A stretch of 64,000 bases of DNA from Rhynchopus euleeides (taxonomy: Eukaryota > Euglenozoa > Diplonemea > Diplonemida > Diplonemidae). The stretch is taken from contig OY723309.1 of the NCBI GenBank assembly GCA_963210315.1, positions 620,001 through 684,000 of the forward strand. The letters run 5' to 3'. Position 1 is the stretch's first letter; each line of letters begins with the position of its first letter. A model generated the notes under the pieces. That model worked only from the letters and a program-made list of their open reading frames with translations. It made no database searches and was not told the origin of the DNA. The position numbers and the translations under genes are program-made. This document shows, piece after piece, positions 33,201-42,399 of this stretch.

Positions 33201-34876
33201 CCTTCCCCTGCAGCCAGAGCAATGCTCCTCTCCCGTGTCCCAATAGGGCCTCCCAGGTATTCAATCGGGTCGAGGAAAAGGCCAATATAGGCCTTTCCTG
33301 TCAGCTTCTCAATCTCGATATGGAAGACAGGCACCGGGGCACGAGTGTGGAGGACCTCCTGCACAACCAGGGCGCAGTCGTTGTCCTTTGTGCAGGTGAC
33401 GCTCTTTCCATCCTCGGAGATGTCGTAGCAGTCGCTTGTCCGGAGGAGGCGGAGCCCGAGGTCCTCATCGTATTCCTCTGTGTTTTCCATCAGAAGCGCG
33501 CCCGACCTCATGAGAAGCACATCCGCACCGAATATCGGGAACAGGTCTTGGAATGGGGGGCCACGGCATATCTCTGTTGTGCCCGACGTCTCCCACGCCA
33601 CCTCGAGACGGGATGTCCCGGTCCCCCGATCCCCCATCGCCTTCGCGGTTCCGGCGTCCGCCTCCGAGTCGGAGTCCTCGTCATCCCTTGAAGAGGGGTA
33701 GGTAGGCCCCCTCACGACACGCTTCCCCCTCACATCGGAGGGGAATCCGCCGCAGAACATGCAGAGGTCGAAGTCGTGCATCCGGCAGCCGAGGCACGGA
33801 GCCCCCTTGGGGATCCGGAGGTGGCAGGCGTCACACACAAAGGTTGGGGATCGGGTGAGGCAGGGCTTCAGGTCACACCCCTCGCAGCAGAGGCGTGCGC
33901 AGCTGCGGGGGAAGGCCATCAGAGGAACCTCGGTGTCGCCCCCCCCGCCCTGGAGGGAGAGGGTCACGCCTGAGCCTGACACGCTGAGGATTTTCGCAGG
34001 CTTCCCGGAGGATCCGGCAGGCGCGTCGGCGAAGAGGGGGGTTGGCGGGGGGAAGGGAATGACTTCTCCAACCTTGAGGCGGAACTCCGGGGCATCCCTC
34101 CGCCAGGCGTCCCGCCGGCTCCACAGGGCAGCCGCAGCTGCGGTGCGCTGGCGGAGGCAGAGCGTCTCACCCTTGGATGTGGCAACCTGCTCCCCATCCA
34201 CGACATACCACATCGGGGTGGCACCCCCTTCCACCCAGAGCCCTGTCGCGTTGTCGGAAGGCAGGGCCGACCCCCCCTCAGGGGTTTCCGAAGCCTCGGC
34301 AGGCGCTGTCGGAACCACCGGGGCCGTCGGGCAAATCCCAATAGAGGAAGCCAATGTGCTGCTCGCCGAAAGCGCAGGGCTCGGAGGCCTCCTCTCGGCA
34401 GCTGCGGTCGGCTCCGCCCCACCCCCCCTCCGGTTTGAAGGGGAGCCCGCAGCCCCTGCGGTGGTGTCGGGGTTGCTGGGGCCACGCCTCGCGGAGGCAC
34501 CCCCACCCCCACCACCAGCGGCGGAGGCGGCGCCACGGCTCTGCCTGGCAGAGGATGGAGTAGGGGTAGCGGCGGCAGAGTTACCCGCCCCCCGGTGGGC
34601 CGGGTGGCTGCCGGACCCGGCAGCCCTCCGCGAGGCAGTGCCACCGGCAGAGGCTGCTGCAGCGGACGCCGCGGTGCCCCCCCGGGCAGAGGTGGCGGTG
34701 GCGGCGGAGTCAGCAGCGGAATGCCCCGACGACCCTCTCTGGGCACCACCGGGAGATGCCGCATCACCCGCCCCACCCCCAGAGCGTCGCGGGACACCCC
34801 CTGCCTTCGGGGTGGTGGAGGAGGAGGAGGAGGTGGCGGTGGCGCCAGTGGGTGAGGCAGCACCCCCCTGCCTCAA
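30242..34876 (-). CDS. SPRY-repeat protein with C-terminal pseudokinase domain
   Basis: A single 1544-residue frame, probably a host gene. Residues 1-210 are Gly/Ala/Ser/Pro-rich and disordered. Residues ~328-375 form a Cys-rich finger (CCEGCDLKPC ... CDACHLRIPKGAPCLGCRMH ... CMFCGG). Residues ~438-632 are a SPRY-like fold (FHIEIEKLTGKAYIGLF, 'GELVFFINGVAQIG'). Three related ~130-residue modules follow at ~689-822, 936-1066 and 1131-1261, each with 'F.V....FPV.FGVT' and 'GDVVS.G' type motifs. Residues ~1284-1544 are a kinase fold: VAVKVL lysine, 'LRKEAKIL' glutamate, 'APEVL' and 'SAADVYAVG' are present, but HRD is HGA and DFG is EIG. Catalysis is therefore unlikely and a scaffold or signalling role is inferred. 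No intron is needed. The first ATG lies in low-complexity sequence, so the start is uncertain. Confidence 0.8.
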   Translation of the reverse strand: MRQGGAASPTGATATSSSSSTTPKAGGVPRRSGGGAGDAASPGGAQRGSSGHSAADSAATATSARGGTAASAAAASAGGTASRRAAGSGSHPAHRGAGNSAAATPTPSSARQSRGAASAAGGGGGGASARRGPSNPDTTAGAAGSPSNRRGGGAEPTAAAERRPPSPALSASSTLASSIGICPTAPVVPTAPAEASETPEGGSALPSDNATGLWVEGGATPMWYVVDGEQVATSKGETLCLRQRTAAAAALWSRRDAWRRDAPEFRLKVGEVIPFPPPTPLFADAPAGSSGKPAKILSVSGSGVTLSLQGGGGDTEVPLMAFPRSCARLCCEGCDLKPCLTRSPTFVCDACHLRIPKGAPCLGCRMHDFDLCMFCGGFPSDVRGKRVVRGPTYPSSRDDEDSDSEADAGTAKAMGDRGTGTSRLEVAWETSGTTEICRGPPFQDLFPIFGADVLLMRSGALLMENTEEYDEDLGLRLLRTSDCYDISEDGKSVTCTKDNDCALVVQEVLHTRAPVPVFHIEIEKLTGKAYIGLFLDPIEYLGGPIGTRERSIALAAGEGGSEVINSDSVATPSLAALKEGDVVSLRVALSHEGRGELVFFINGVAQIGSYNFGGPFRFGFSASTAGTRVKVTRGENVSSRSIDIVSRTKNLKGHFHFMDITKGISITEEHKVAATVPPSASDSSGDSSKKLTVITQEAFGVGNPKLCSFKVRKLTFPVCVGVTSFFVDSLEDDLLLGDTLLEGTIGFQCTPEGCWFARDGEREKSRDEPIEEGDVISVGISKTGSLTYFVNDDGIPHSAGVNGGVWRMAATITPGTELEIVPPHKGAARKQLLGDELPKPLADLAALLGDAFASAFRGGAGDGGASDGSGSGSDSDSGSEASTISSATMNEVRRLITTKTRPFVPDDGFTFLDILTDVDVMDSSTRLRLLEDCASTVLSAQVAEVENPLVCTFKVRECRLPIAFGVTGALPTQGLTGKMLGDAGMSGTLGVVFTERGSFINSEGKRHKTGNGILKSGDLVSIGWSKKGRAVFALNGEVLNSEFTINGHYRMAVTVTGEGSEVVIVPPEESILRIVKSIPAAPTGQPLRERIEARNLPYSSASGCTFIDLLRSVNIDGDGLSATAVSTHPCTVLTAQGVNAGTPATCNFKVERLKFPVAFGVTQSYPQGVGGSMLGQSDFEGTMGLVCMQDGCYLAKAGKVEKIPGLRTLRQGDVVGVTLTGGCDVVYDIAGKKIPANVKLTGGFRIAMSLRLKGTKIAIRPPDSQTTPPTSPEAAGEDTSGMIEWSDLSQMKKLADGPRSATYKARLFGAQDVAVKVLRGHVDPVALRKEAKILQDIRHPNVICFHGCVRTPQRGYSTITELYAGGNLATFLKGHPKMQLAEKIRILRTLSNGLAFFSRRYVHGALKPSNVFVTSNGDGVAGEIGIANTKPHSGAEDTTTLMYRAPEVLEGRSPTSAADVYAVGLLLRFAVLGNNDDLETLFDLTGDGIAAAAREAVGLPLPSSVPRPLAAVIKECLDPDPTKRPSFKSLVLRLKDIEATLARK

Positions 34877-35413
34877 CCCGGACCCCCCCCCCCCTCGCGC
34901 GGCGCGCCGAGGTCGGGGTGGTGGTAGATGTGGTCACCCCGTTGGAAGATGCGGCGCTCGCCCCGTTGGGCCTCGGCGAGGGGCACCCCCGACCCCCACT
35001 GGTCGTCGGGGTTGTGGTTGAGGCGGAAGAAGCAGCCCCCCTCCCAGCGGTATCCACGCGGGGTGGCGGCATCGGGAAGGTGATTTTGAGAACACAGGGA
35101 GAGAGAAGAGGGGAGAAGGAGGAGGAGGGGGGGCTGTGTAGTGTTGTTGTTGTTGGTGTGTGTTGCTTTTCTTTTTATCACCCACCCCCCCCCCCTCCCG
35201 CTCCCACGGTCCACCCCCCCCCCACCCCCCACCCCCCCAGAGAGGGTACCTTTGGTCTTTTTGCCTTGGGTCAGACAGTACCCCCAACCCCACCCCGCAC
35301 ACCACCTCCCCCCCTCCAAGCGTGGCCCTACCTCCTGGGCTGTGGGTGGGGTGGGTGTGTGGATAGTGGTCTGTCGTATGGCAGGGTGCGGGGCTAGGGT
35401 GCTGGGGTGGAGG
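34877..35413. other. 5' flank of the pseudokinase gene, C-rich
   Basis: Long C-rich and pyrimidine-rich stretches (35185-35240, 35280-35330) with no coding frame that I trust. It probably holds the 5' UTR and promoter of the minus-strand gene that starts at 34876. No known regulatory site is recognisable. Confidence 0.35.
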
Positions 35414-35418
35414 AAGAG
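35414..35418. other. 5-bp target duplication, MITE A left
   Basis: AAGAG just outside the left end of MITE A, matched by AAGAG at 44745-44749 just outside its right end. Confidence 0.75.
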
Positions 35419-35772
35419 TGGGGTAATCAGGCTGGGGGAAAAAACAACAAATCACAACGAATCACACCCGATCACAACAAATCACAACGCCAAATGTTGT
35501 GATTTGTTGTGATTTGTTGCGATTTGTTGTGGCCAGTTGTGATTTGTTGCGACCAGTTGTGACGACTTGTGACCCTTTTGTGATGAGTTGTGATGAGTTG
35601 TGATGAGGTGTGATCTGTTGTGATCTGTTGTGATCTGTTGTGATCGCGATCCAAAATTTCAAAAATTTAAAATTTTGGATCGCGATCACAACAGATCACA
35701 ACAGATCACACCTCATCACAACTCATCACAAAAGGGTCACAAGTCGTCACAACTGGTCACAACAAATCACAC

Positions 35773-35778
35773 CACGTC
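35773..35778. other. LINE target-site duplication, left
   Basis: CACGTC. The intact MITE copy at 62125-63248 has one CACGTC at the matching place ('accacgtcacacctag'); here it occurs at both LINE edges (35773-35778 and 44618-44623), so it marks the insertion. Confidence 0.8.
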
Positions 35779-35868
35779 GTATTGCAATTTGGGTTAGCGT
35801 GCTGGCATCGCAGCCTGGCCCCGAAGGACCATACCGTGAGGAACCGGGCCCGCAATCCTACTCTTGCT

Positions 35869-38800
35869 CTACGTGACACCACACGGTTTCGCTCTCCTCC
35901 TCGTTGCGCTGTAAAGGAGGGGGGACACACACACACTGGAAGCCGGAGATTGCGCCTGCTGATACTGAGGCGCAATCTTCGCGACGACGCGTTGAAAAGA
36001 GCGCGGAATAGCCGCCGAACGAAAGATGGTGGGAGAGGGGATGCAGCGGGTGCGCTTCGGAACCGCACGCAACACCTGCTTCTGGAGGAAACGAGAACGA
36101 GAAGGACGGACAGCACGTGTCTTGCGCTCCAAGAAGCGCAAGGCCTGTGAGGCCCGTGGGAAAGGGGAAGGCACGCCTGATCTAGCTGTGCTGATGATCG
36201 TGCGGGAGGAAGGAAAACCTGCTCTGTTGTTATGAAACGAGCATCGCTCCAGGGCAGATTCGTCTGCCTCCCGCATGTGCGCTACACGTTTCTGCGCGCG
36301 GGGAACCGAGGACTCAGAAGGGGAGGAAGGGGAGAAAGGAAGTCGACGCCCCACGTAAGGGCTCGGCGACGTGCACTCGTGGGAGAGCGTGTCGCCCCCC
36401 TGGTGAGACGGCGTTTCTGCCTGCCAGTCGGGAAGAGAGGGGGTTGCAGTGTCTAAAGGCACTAGGGGCTCCTGACATGGAGAGGGTGGTGGGGGTGACA
36501 CAGTGTCTGATGGGGGACTAAGCCGAGTGTCGACGGGCTGAAAGCCCGGCGAGTCATCCACAACAAGGGAAGGTGCAGGCGAGAGAGGAAGGGGGGAAGC
36601 AAGTTCTGATGGGGGCATGATACTATCCTCGTCAGGCCGAAGGCTTGACGCTGAAATCGGTGAACCAGGGGACACGGGGGGTTGAGGTTCTACTCTTCTG
36701 TTGTTAAAGGAGCGTTGCCCCAGGGCAGATTCGCCTGTCTCCTGTATGGGTGCTACCCGCTTCTGCGCGCGGGGTACCGAGGACTCAGAGGGGAGAGAGG
36801 GAGAGAAAGGAAGGCGGCGCCCCACGCAAGGGCTCGGAGATCTCCGTTGCGTGGCGCTCTCTGGGAGGGGCGGCGAGCCCGACTGCGGGGTCTGTAGCCC
36901 GTCCAGCAGGTCTGTGTGCAGCACGAGCTCCGGAGCCGGAGAGGGCGCCGGAGGCGGTGCTGTATCTGCTGGTGGAGCGAGACGAGCATCATCAGGCTGG
37001 GAGCCCGACGATTCATCCGCATCAAGCGTAACGTGCTCTGCACCCATCTTACGCGGGGTAGGGGAAGCAGGGGTATTCATTCGAGGGGAAGGCGAGAAAA
37101 GAAAACCAGGGAATTCGCGTGGGGTCAACGCAGATGACTCCGCAGAAGAACCCAACTCGCCCTCACTGGGCTGATCGTCGGGGCAGCAAAGAGCCAAATG
37201 CTCAATCACGCCCGGCCAAAGAAGAAGAAGAGACGCACACATGTCCCACTCTGGCTGTCGCACACACACTATCCCAGCCCCCCAGAGGGACGGGCCCTCG
37301 TCAGAGTGATCTAAACAAATGGCGGTGCGTTTCACGGCATCCTGCCCCATCGAGTCCTCGTCGGAGGCGTCCAGAACGATGGCGGTGCGTTTCACCGCAG
37401 CCGCAGCCGTCGTGTCGCTATCCATCTCAGACGAGGGAGGGACTTCCTCGCTGGTGGAGCCCGCATCTGCAGCGTCGTCTCCATCATGCTCAGTGGCACC
37501 AGAGCTGCCCTCCTCTCCCTCGCTGTCAGAGTCGTCTTCGCAGCTGCTGCTGTCGTCATCCGTGCTCGCAACTTGGTCGACCCTGGGGGCGCGCCCATGG
37601 TGGCCGGCCGCGCAGCATGTCTTCACATTGGCGCAGGTGCCGCATCGCGTCATGTGGTGTGTCTCACAACACATCACCTTCAGGCCGTCCGCGTGGTGGT
37701 GGTGGACGCGGCAACACGCAGCTATCGTCAGTGCGTAATTCCGCTTGGCATTATCGCACTCGTCGCATTTCGGTTTCGAATGCGCGTTGCACACTTTCCG
37801 GGGGCCCAGAGACGTGCTCGCGAGCGACCGCGGCACTGGTACGGGTATAGCGCTGCGCGGCGGGGGCGGGCGTGGCCCATCCCATTGTGAGGCTCGCGTG
37901 GTCCGGGGGATCCCAGTGTAGTCTGGGAACACGTTTGTTCCCCACCTCACGATATTGCCGTCTGCATCGACGCCTGCGGCCGCACATGCCTGTTCTGCAC
38001 TCGCCTCTAACGCCGCGATCGTCTCTGCGCCACCTGCGAACACGGGCCGGGGTGTCATCCCGCCCCAGACCTCTCCAGCGCCTACCGAGCAGAGGGAGCC
38101 GACCCGGTCCTCGCGTCGCGCAGGCCACGGGGTAGGAAGGCTTAGCTGGTCGCATAGCCTCTTCAGGCAGCCCATCATCGTCCAGAGGAGGTTGCCACGC
38201 TCGGCCATCGCGGGGTTGGAGGTTCGTGCCGAGCGCTCCGAGGGCTGTAACGCCTTCCCTGTGAAGATTTCGAAGTCAAGGGCGAGCTCGATGTTCGACA
38301 CCGTGCCTTGCTTCGTCCATTGGAGCGCTGCGAGCCACGCAAGTATCGCCCTGAGAGACGCAGCGCTATACGGCCACAGCCGCGCTGCTGGCTTCTCTGG
38401 GATACTGGATACGTCGAAGTCAAAAGCCTCTGCCGGCCAGGAGAGAGCAGCCGTCCAGGGGTGCACGAGGGGTCCAGCGCGCCGCATCTTCGCCTCGAGC
38501 TCCCACCGCTTCAGCACGATGCGCCCCATCAGCGTGTGCAGCAAGGTCTCGTCTACCTGGAATCCCTCTGGCACCACGCCGTATCTCGCAAGGCACGGGG
38601 GCCACCCTGAGCGGTCCAGCTGCAGCAGGGGTTCGTACTGAGGTTGAGACCTGACGGAGTCAAACGCACTGCATGCCCACCAAAGGTGATCGGGCGTGTC
38701 ACTGTCCGCACCATCGCAGTGTACACACAGCTTGGGGTCCCGTACGTCTGCCTCTTCAGCCGCCGGATCGGACACGATATCCCAGTCGAAGGAATCCTGA

Positions 38801-41800
38801 GAACCGAGCAGATCGGCGTCTCCCTGCTCCTCGTCCTCCTCCTCTTCGTACTCGCACTCCTCCTCTTCCTCAGCTTCTTCATCCTCTTCGTCCCCTTCCA
38901 TAGCCGCGTCAGCAGCCGGTGAGGGAGATGGGGCATGGGATGAGGAGTCCGACGTCTCGTCTGTCGTCGCACGCCTGCCAGAGACGTAGGCGCCGTTGCG
39001 CCCCCATCGTGTCGCGAAGAAGACACCACCAGTAAGCACCACCGTCAGCGCCCGCGAGAGGTTCCCGTCCTTCGTCTCCAGGCGGAGCGCGTTCGTCCTG
39101 TCGTAGTCCACACCGTTTTCGATCCCCGAGAAGGAAGGACGGTGCTTCGCCAGCGCCTTCCAGCCCTGCCGCCGCAGATTGTCGCGCAGCGCATGGTTCC
39201 GGGAGGACCGTGGTTCACCGGCGAGACACATATCCCCGATGGCACAGTCACGGATGTCGTCGCCCCACTCTAGTCCAGCAGCAGGGAGGGCGACCGAGAT
39301 CGCGATGCCCACAGGGCCGAGGGCGTCAGCAGAGGAGAGGGTCGGGTGATCCTCGTACAGCACAGCGATTCGGTTCATCCTGTCCACCATGTGTGGGATG
39401 CGCACACACGTGTCGAAGAGATTGCACAGGATCCGGTAAGAGTTGGCTATCGCCGGATCTACACGGTGGGCTTTGTGCAGGATGGTGAGCATCGCGCCTA
39501 CACTGCGGGAGGGGTGCTTGACGCCGAGGATGCCTGTCGTTAAACGGCTTCGAAGACGCTGCGTCGCCGTCTTCGACAGAGGGGCAAACGCTCCGCCCGA
39601 CACCGTGCTCGACACGACATTCGACGCCACAATTTCCGCCCGTTGTCGTGTGCTCAGCGGAGAGGTCGGAAGTCGCATGAGCAGGGGTTTGTGGCTCTCG
39701 AGTCGCGCGTCGTTGCGGCGCACCTGCACCTTGTCAGAGACGCAGGCCTTTGCACCGAGGATCTTCGACGCTGTCTCAGTCGGGAGGATGTTGTCCTGAA
39801 CACGCACCTGTCCCACGTATGGGTGTCGCCTCCTGAAACCCGACGAGCCCCTCGGGATCCCCATCGCCACCGTCTTCTTGACGTTGAGGGCCATGCCGGT
39901 GATGTTGCAGAAGCCTACCACGACATCGACAGCCTGCTGCACCGACGCCTCATCCTCCTGAGATACAAGCGTCCCATCGTCGGCGAAGGACTGCGAAGAC
40001 ACTGATGGCACGCGCACGTCGACGGCCTTAAACATGACCGAGAGGAGGGCGTTGATCAGGATGACCGATATAGGGCAGCCCTGCAGGATCCCGTTGGTCA
40101 CCTCGAAGCGCCCGCCAACACCTAAGGGCAGCTTGAAGCGTCTCTTCAGCCCACTGTACATCGTTTTGAGGGGGCGCAGGATGCGCTGGTGCAGCCCCAT
40201 GGCCTCCGCCAGCTCCAAGACGAGCTTCTGGGGTACCCGGTCGAAGCACTTCTGGAAGTCCAGGGCCAGCAGGTACAGCTGTTTGGAATCATCCAGGAGG
40301 GTCTCCTCAATCAGAGTCGTCAGTTCGTTAAGGACATCCTCGCACCTATGCCCCTGGCGGAAGCCGTGCTGCGTGTCCAGGGCCCACGTCTCCTGCCACT
40401 TCATTATGTCGATGAGACGGCGGCACGCCCACAGGCGGTAGACCGCACTGGTGACCGTGATAGGCCGGAGGTTCGTAGGCGAGAGGTCTTCGCTCTTCGG
40501 GATCAGCGACACCAGGGCCGTGAGCAGCCCCTTCGGCCATTTCCCCGTCCGTTCCACCAGGTTGAAGAAGGCAGCAAACCCGTCCATGAGAGGGAGGGGC
40601 AGCCGCTGCAGCTCGTCCATGCGCCAGCCGTCGACACCACACGCAGCAGACTTCTTTTTCCTCCGCTTCAGCATCTCCAGCAAGTCGGAGCCGCTGACGT
40701 CTTCCACCTGCATAGGGTGCTTCTCGAACAGCCCGTCGTACTCCCGTGCGAAAGGCGCAAACTCCGGCTCCGCCCTGTCGCCCGTGTACATCCGGTGGAT
40801 GGGCGCCCAGGCTTCCATGAGGATGGCGTCCATTTCCGACACCTTCGCCGTCAGTTCACCGTTCCCCTTCTTCACCGTGTCGGCGGCTTGGCCCGGGCTA
40901 CCCTTCAGGACAGTCACAAGGCTTTTGCGGTCGGAGGCGAACATCTGGCGCACAGTCCCCCGCCAACGCTGTTTCCGCGCCTTGCACGCCTCTCGGTTGA
41001 TGTCGTGAAGGCGTCCGCGCACAGCATGCAGCAGCTTCTTCACAGTCGCGACGTCGGGGACGGAGCCCAGCAGGTGGCTCGTCACCCCACACTCCTGAGG
41101 TAGTTCACGTAGGACGTTGCGACACTTGCGCCAGCAGCGGACAAGTTGCCCCGACACCGCGCCCGGACCACTTTTTACGCAGGAGCGAGCGCGCACGTAG
41201 TGCTCCATGCGGCTGATGGTCGCGCTGTACCTCAGCTCCTTCGCCGTCGCGACTGTGCCCAAGGTGGCGGAGCTCGGCGCCGCCACACGTACCCGCTGCG
41301 GTTCTCGCGCTGCGCCCCTCCCGAGGTATGACCGCTCCTCTGACGCCGCCACCTCGCTCCCGTCCAGCAGATGACGCTCGCACATCCCAGAAAGGATCAT
41401 CCACGCATCCTCGACTGCTTCCCGTTTCACCGCGTCGTAGAACGGCGCAAGGTCGGGTGGCTCCGGGGGTGTCTCGTCCGCGTCAGGTGACCGGGGGGGT
41501 GCAGGAATTGCACGGGGCACCTTGTACCTCAGGGTCTCCTGCGCGAAGGCGAGCGAGTCCAGCGTGACACTCACCAGCGAGTGGTTCGGCACCCCAGCCA
41601 GCGAGGTCGAGCAGCTCACGAAACTTTGCGCTGCGATTCGGTTCATCAGGACGTAGTCGATTCGCGAGCTGGCACGTGTAGAGGTGTAGGTCGGCGGGGG
41701 GTCACCACCGCTCCTCGTAGCCTGGAGCACCGCTGCGTCGACCCACTCATTCTCCAGCGCTCTGCGGAGGGTCGGCGACCGCGCAACATCCGTGTTGAGG

Positions 41801-42357
41801 TCCCCCAGTACCACCGCTGGAGCACCACCCACCTGCGCCTGCGCCTCGAACAACACAGAGTTCAGGAGGGCCTCCCTGGCAGCCACTGTTTTGTTGTCGC
41901 ACCCCGAGTGCGCGTACACCACGAAGACATGGAGGAACGTGGCCCCCGACCCGAGCGCCACCATGCTGTGCATGACCCTGCCATCTTCAAACCCCGCAGT
42001 GATGGCGCTGTTCGGAACGGCGCGCGACACACACGGCTGGCGCACCATGGTGGCCACCCCACCCCCACGTTGCCCACACGCGATGTTGCCGGACGGCGCG
42101 TTTTTCGATCTCCTGGGGGGGCGCTCTTTACCCCACAGAAAGGCCCACTCCTGCGGACGCCCATCCCCCTTACGCAGCACCCAGTCGACCTCCTCTTGTT
42201 GGCGCCGCGAGCTGCAAGTCTCCTGCAGGCCCACCACGTGCGCCGGCACATCACGAAGCACGTCGAAGTGCGCGTCCAGTGAGGTCACATTCAGTGTCGC
42301 TACAACCAGGTTGTTGGTGGGGCCAGGGTTCGTTTCGATGTCCCCACCCATCAGCAA
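35869..42357 (-). CDS. LINE ORF2: 2A motif, AP-endonuclease, reverse transcriptase
   Basis: A 2162-residue frame beginning with a 2A-like motif (GDIETNPGP, residues 5-13). Residues ~14-275 are an AP-type endonuclease: 'GLQET', 'VVLGDLNTD', 'SSRIDYVLMN', 'PNHSLVSV'. Residues ~600-850 are the reverse transcriptase: 'LIPKSEDLSPTNLRPITV', 'LDFQKCFDRVP', 'GILQGCPISVILINALL', and FADDG near 790. An acidic run lies at ~1170. A C-x2-C-x9-H-x4-C knuckle follows at ~1211 (CVHCDGADSDTPDHLWWAC), then a Cys/His cluster at ~1527-1580. The remaining ~550 residues are Ser/Pro-rich with a segmental duplication (SPSPxVGRRLPFSPS ... SESSVPRAQKRVA, at ~1845 and ~2000). The protein nicks target DNA and copies the element RNA. 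It is in the same frame as ORF1 and has no good ATG before the 2A, which suggests expression by readthrough. Confidence 0.85.
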   Translation of the reverse strand: MLMGGDIETNPGPTNNLVVATLNVTSLDAHFDVLRDVPAHVVGLQETCSSRRQQEEVDWVLRKGDGRPQEWAFLWGKERPPRRSKNAPSGNIACGQRGGGVATMVRQPCVSRAVPNSAITAGFEDGRVMHSMVALGSGATFLHVFVVYAHSGCDNKTVAAREALLNSVLFEAQAQVGGAPAVVLGDLNTDVARSPTLRRALENEWVDAAVLQATRSGGDPPPTYTSTRASSRIDYVLMNRIAAQSFVSCSTSLAGVPNHSLVSVTLDSLAFAQETLRYKVPRAIPAPPRSPDADETPPEPPDLAPFYDAVKREAVEDAWMILSGMCERHLLDGSEVAASEERSYLGRGAAREPQRVRVAAPSSATLGTVATAKELRYSATISRMEHYVRARSCVKSGPGAVSGQLVRCWRKCRNVLRELPQECGVTSHLLGSVPDVATVKKLLHAVRGRLHDINREACKARKQRWRGTVRQMFASDRKSLVTVLKGSPGQAADTVKKGNGELTAKVSEMDAILMEAWAPIHRMYTGDRAEPEFAPFAREYDGLFEKHPMQVEDVSGSDLLEMLKRRKKKSAACGVDGWRMDELQRLPLPLMDGFAAFFNLVERTGKWPKGLLTALVSLIPKSEDLSPTNLRPITVTSAVYRLWACRRLIDIMKWQETWALDTQHGFRQGHRCEDVLNELTTLIEETLLDDSKQLYLLALDFQKCFDRVPQKLVLELAEAMGLHQRILRPLKTMYSGLKRRFKLPLGVGGRFEVTNGILQGCPISVILINALLSVMFKAVDVRVPSVSSQSFADDGTLVSQEDEASVQQAVDVVVGFCNITGMALNVKKTVAMGIPRGSSGFRRRHPYVGQVRVQDNILPTETASKILGAKACVSDKVQVRRNDARLESHKPLLMRLPTSPLSTRQRAEIVASNVVSSTVSGGAFAPLSKTATQRLRSRLTTGILGVKHPSRSVGAMLTILHKAHRVDPAIANSYRILCNLFDTCVRIPHMVDRMNRIAVLYEDHPTLSSADALGPVGIAISVALPAAGLEWGDDIRDCAIGDMCLAGEPRSSRNHALRDNLRRQGWKALAKHRPSFSGIENGVDYDRTNALRLETKDGNLSRALTVVLTGGVFFATRWGRNGAYVSGRRATTDETSDSSSHAPSPSPAADAAMEGDEEDEEAEEEEECEYEEEEDEEQGDADLLGSQDSFDWDIVSDPAAEEADVRDPKLCVHCDGADSDTPDHLWWACSAFDSVRSQPQYEPLLQLDRSGWPPCLARYGVVPEGFQVDETLLHTLMGRIVLKRWELEAKMRRAGPLVHPWTAALSWPAEAFDFDVSSIPEKPAARLWPYSAASLRAILAWLAALQWTKQGTVSNIELALDFEIFTGKALQPSERSARTSNPAMAERGNLLWTMMGCLKRLCDQLSLPTPWPARREDRVGSLCSVGAGEVWGGMTPRPVFAGGAETIAALEASAEQACAAAGVDADGNIVRWGTNVFPDYTGIPRTTRASQWDGPRPPPPRSAIPVPVPRSLASTSLGPRKVCNAHSKPKCDECDNAKRNYALTIAACCRVHHHHADGLKVMCCETHHMTRCGTCANVKTCCAAGHHGRAPRVDQVASTDDDSSSCEDDSDSEGEEGSSGATEHDGDDAADAGSTSEEVPPSSEMDSDTTAAAAVKRTAIVLDASDEDSMGQDAVKRTAICLDHSDEGPSLWGAGIVCVRQPEWDMCASLLLLWPGVIEHLALCCPDDQPSEGELGSSAESSALTPREFPGFLFSPSPRMNTPASPTPRKMGAEHVTLDADESSGSQPDDARLAPPADTAPPPAPSPAPELVLHTDLLDGLQTPQSGSPPLPESATQRRSPSPCVGRRLPFSPSLPSESSVPRAQKRVAPIQETGESALGQRSFNNRRVEPQPPVSPGSPISASSLRPDEDSIMPPSELASPLPLSPAPSLVVDDSPGFQPVDTRLSPPSDTVSPPPPSPCQEPLVPLDTATPSLPDWQAETPSHQGGDTLSHECTSPSPYVGRRLPFSPSSPSESSVPRAQKRVAHMREADESALERCSFHNNRAGFPSSRTIISTARSGVPSPFPRASQALRFLERKTRAVRPSRSRFLQKQVLRAVPKRTRCIPSPTIFRSAAIPRSFQRVVAKIAPQYQQAQSPASSVCVSPLLYSATRRRAKPCGVT
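42319..42345 (-). other. 2A-like ribosome-skipping motif
   Basis: Encodes GDIETNPGP, preceded by hydrophobic 'RVTLLMG'. It matches the D-x-E-x-N-P-G-P consensus at which ribosomes skip a peptide bond before the last Pro. Some other LINEs are known to carry 2A sequences. Here it stands between the ORF1 stop and the endonuclease, where it would release ORF1 from ORF2 after readthrough. Confidence 0.8.
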
Positions 42358-42399
42358 GGTTACGCGGGCAGCGTCGGCAATAGAGCGCGGGGAGCGCAG

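Noticed and set aside
35460..35790. CRISPR-like array of 'caaatcacaac' repeats
   Set aside because: Units are ~11 bp, in both orientations around one centre of symmetry, with no spacers; they form the body of a palindromic MITE in a eukaryotic genome.
42319..42345. 2A motif as evidence of an integrated RNA virus
   Set aside because: The frame continues into an AP-type endonuclease and LINE reverse transcriptase, and the element has LINE-type boundaries; 2A motifs are known in LINEs.
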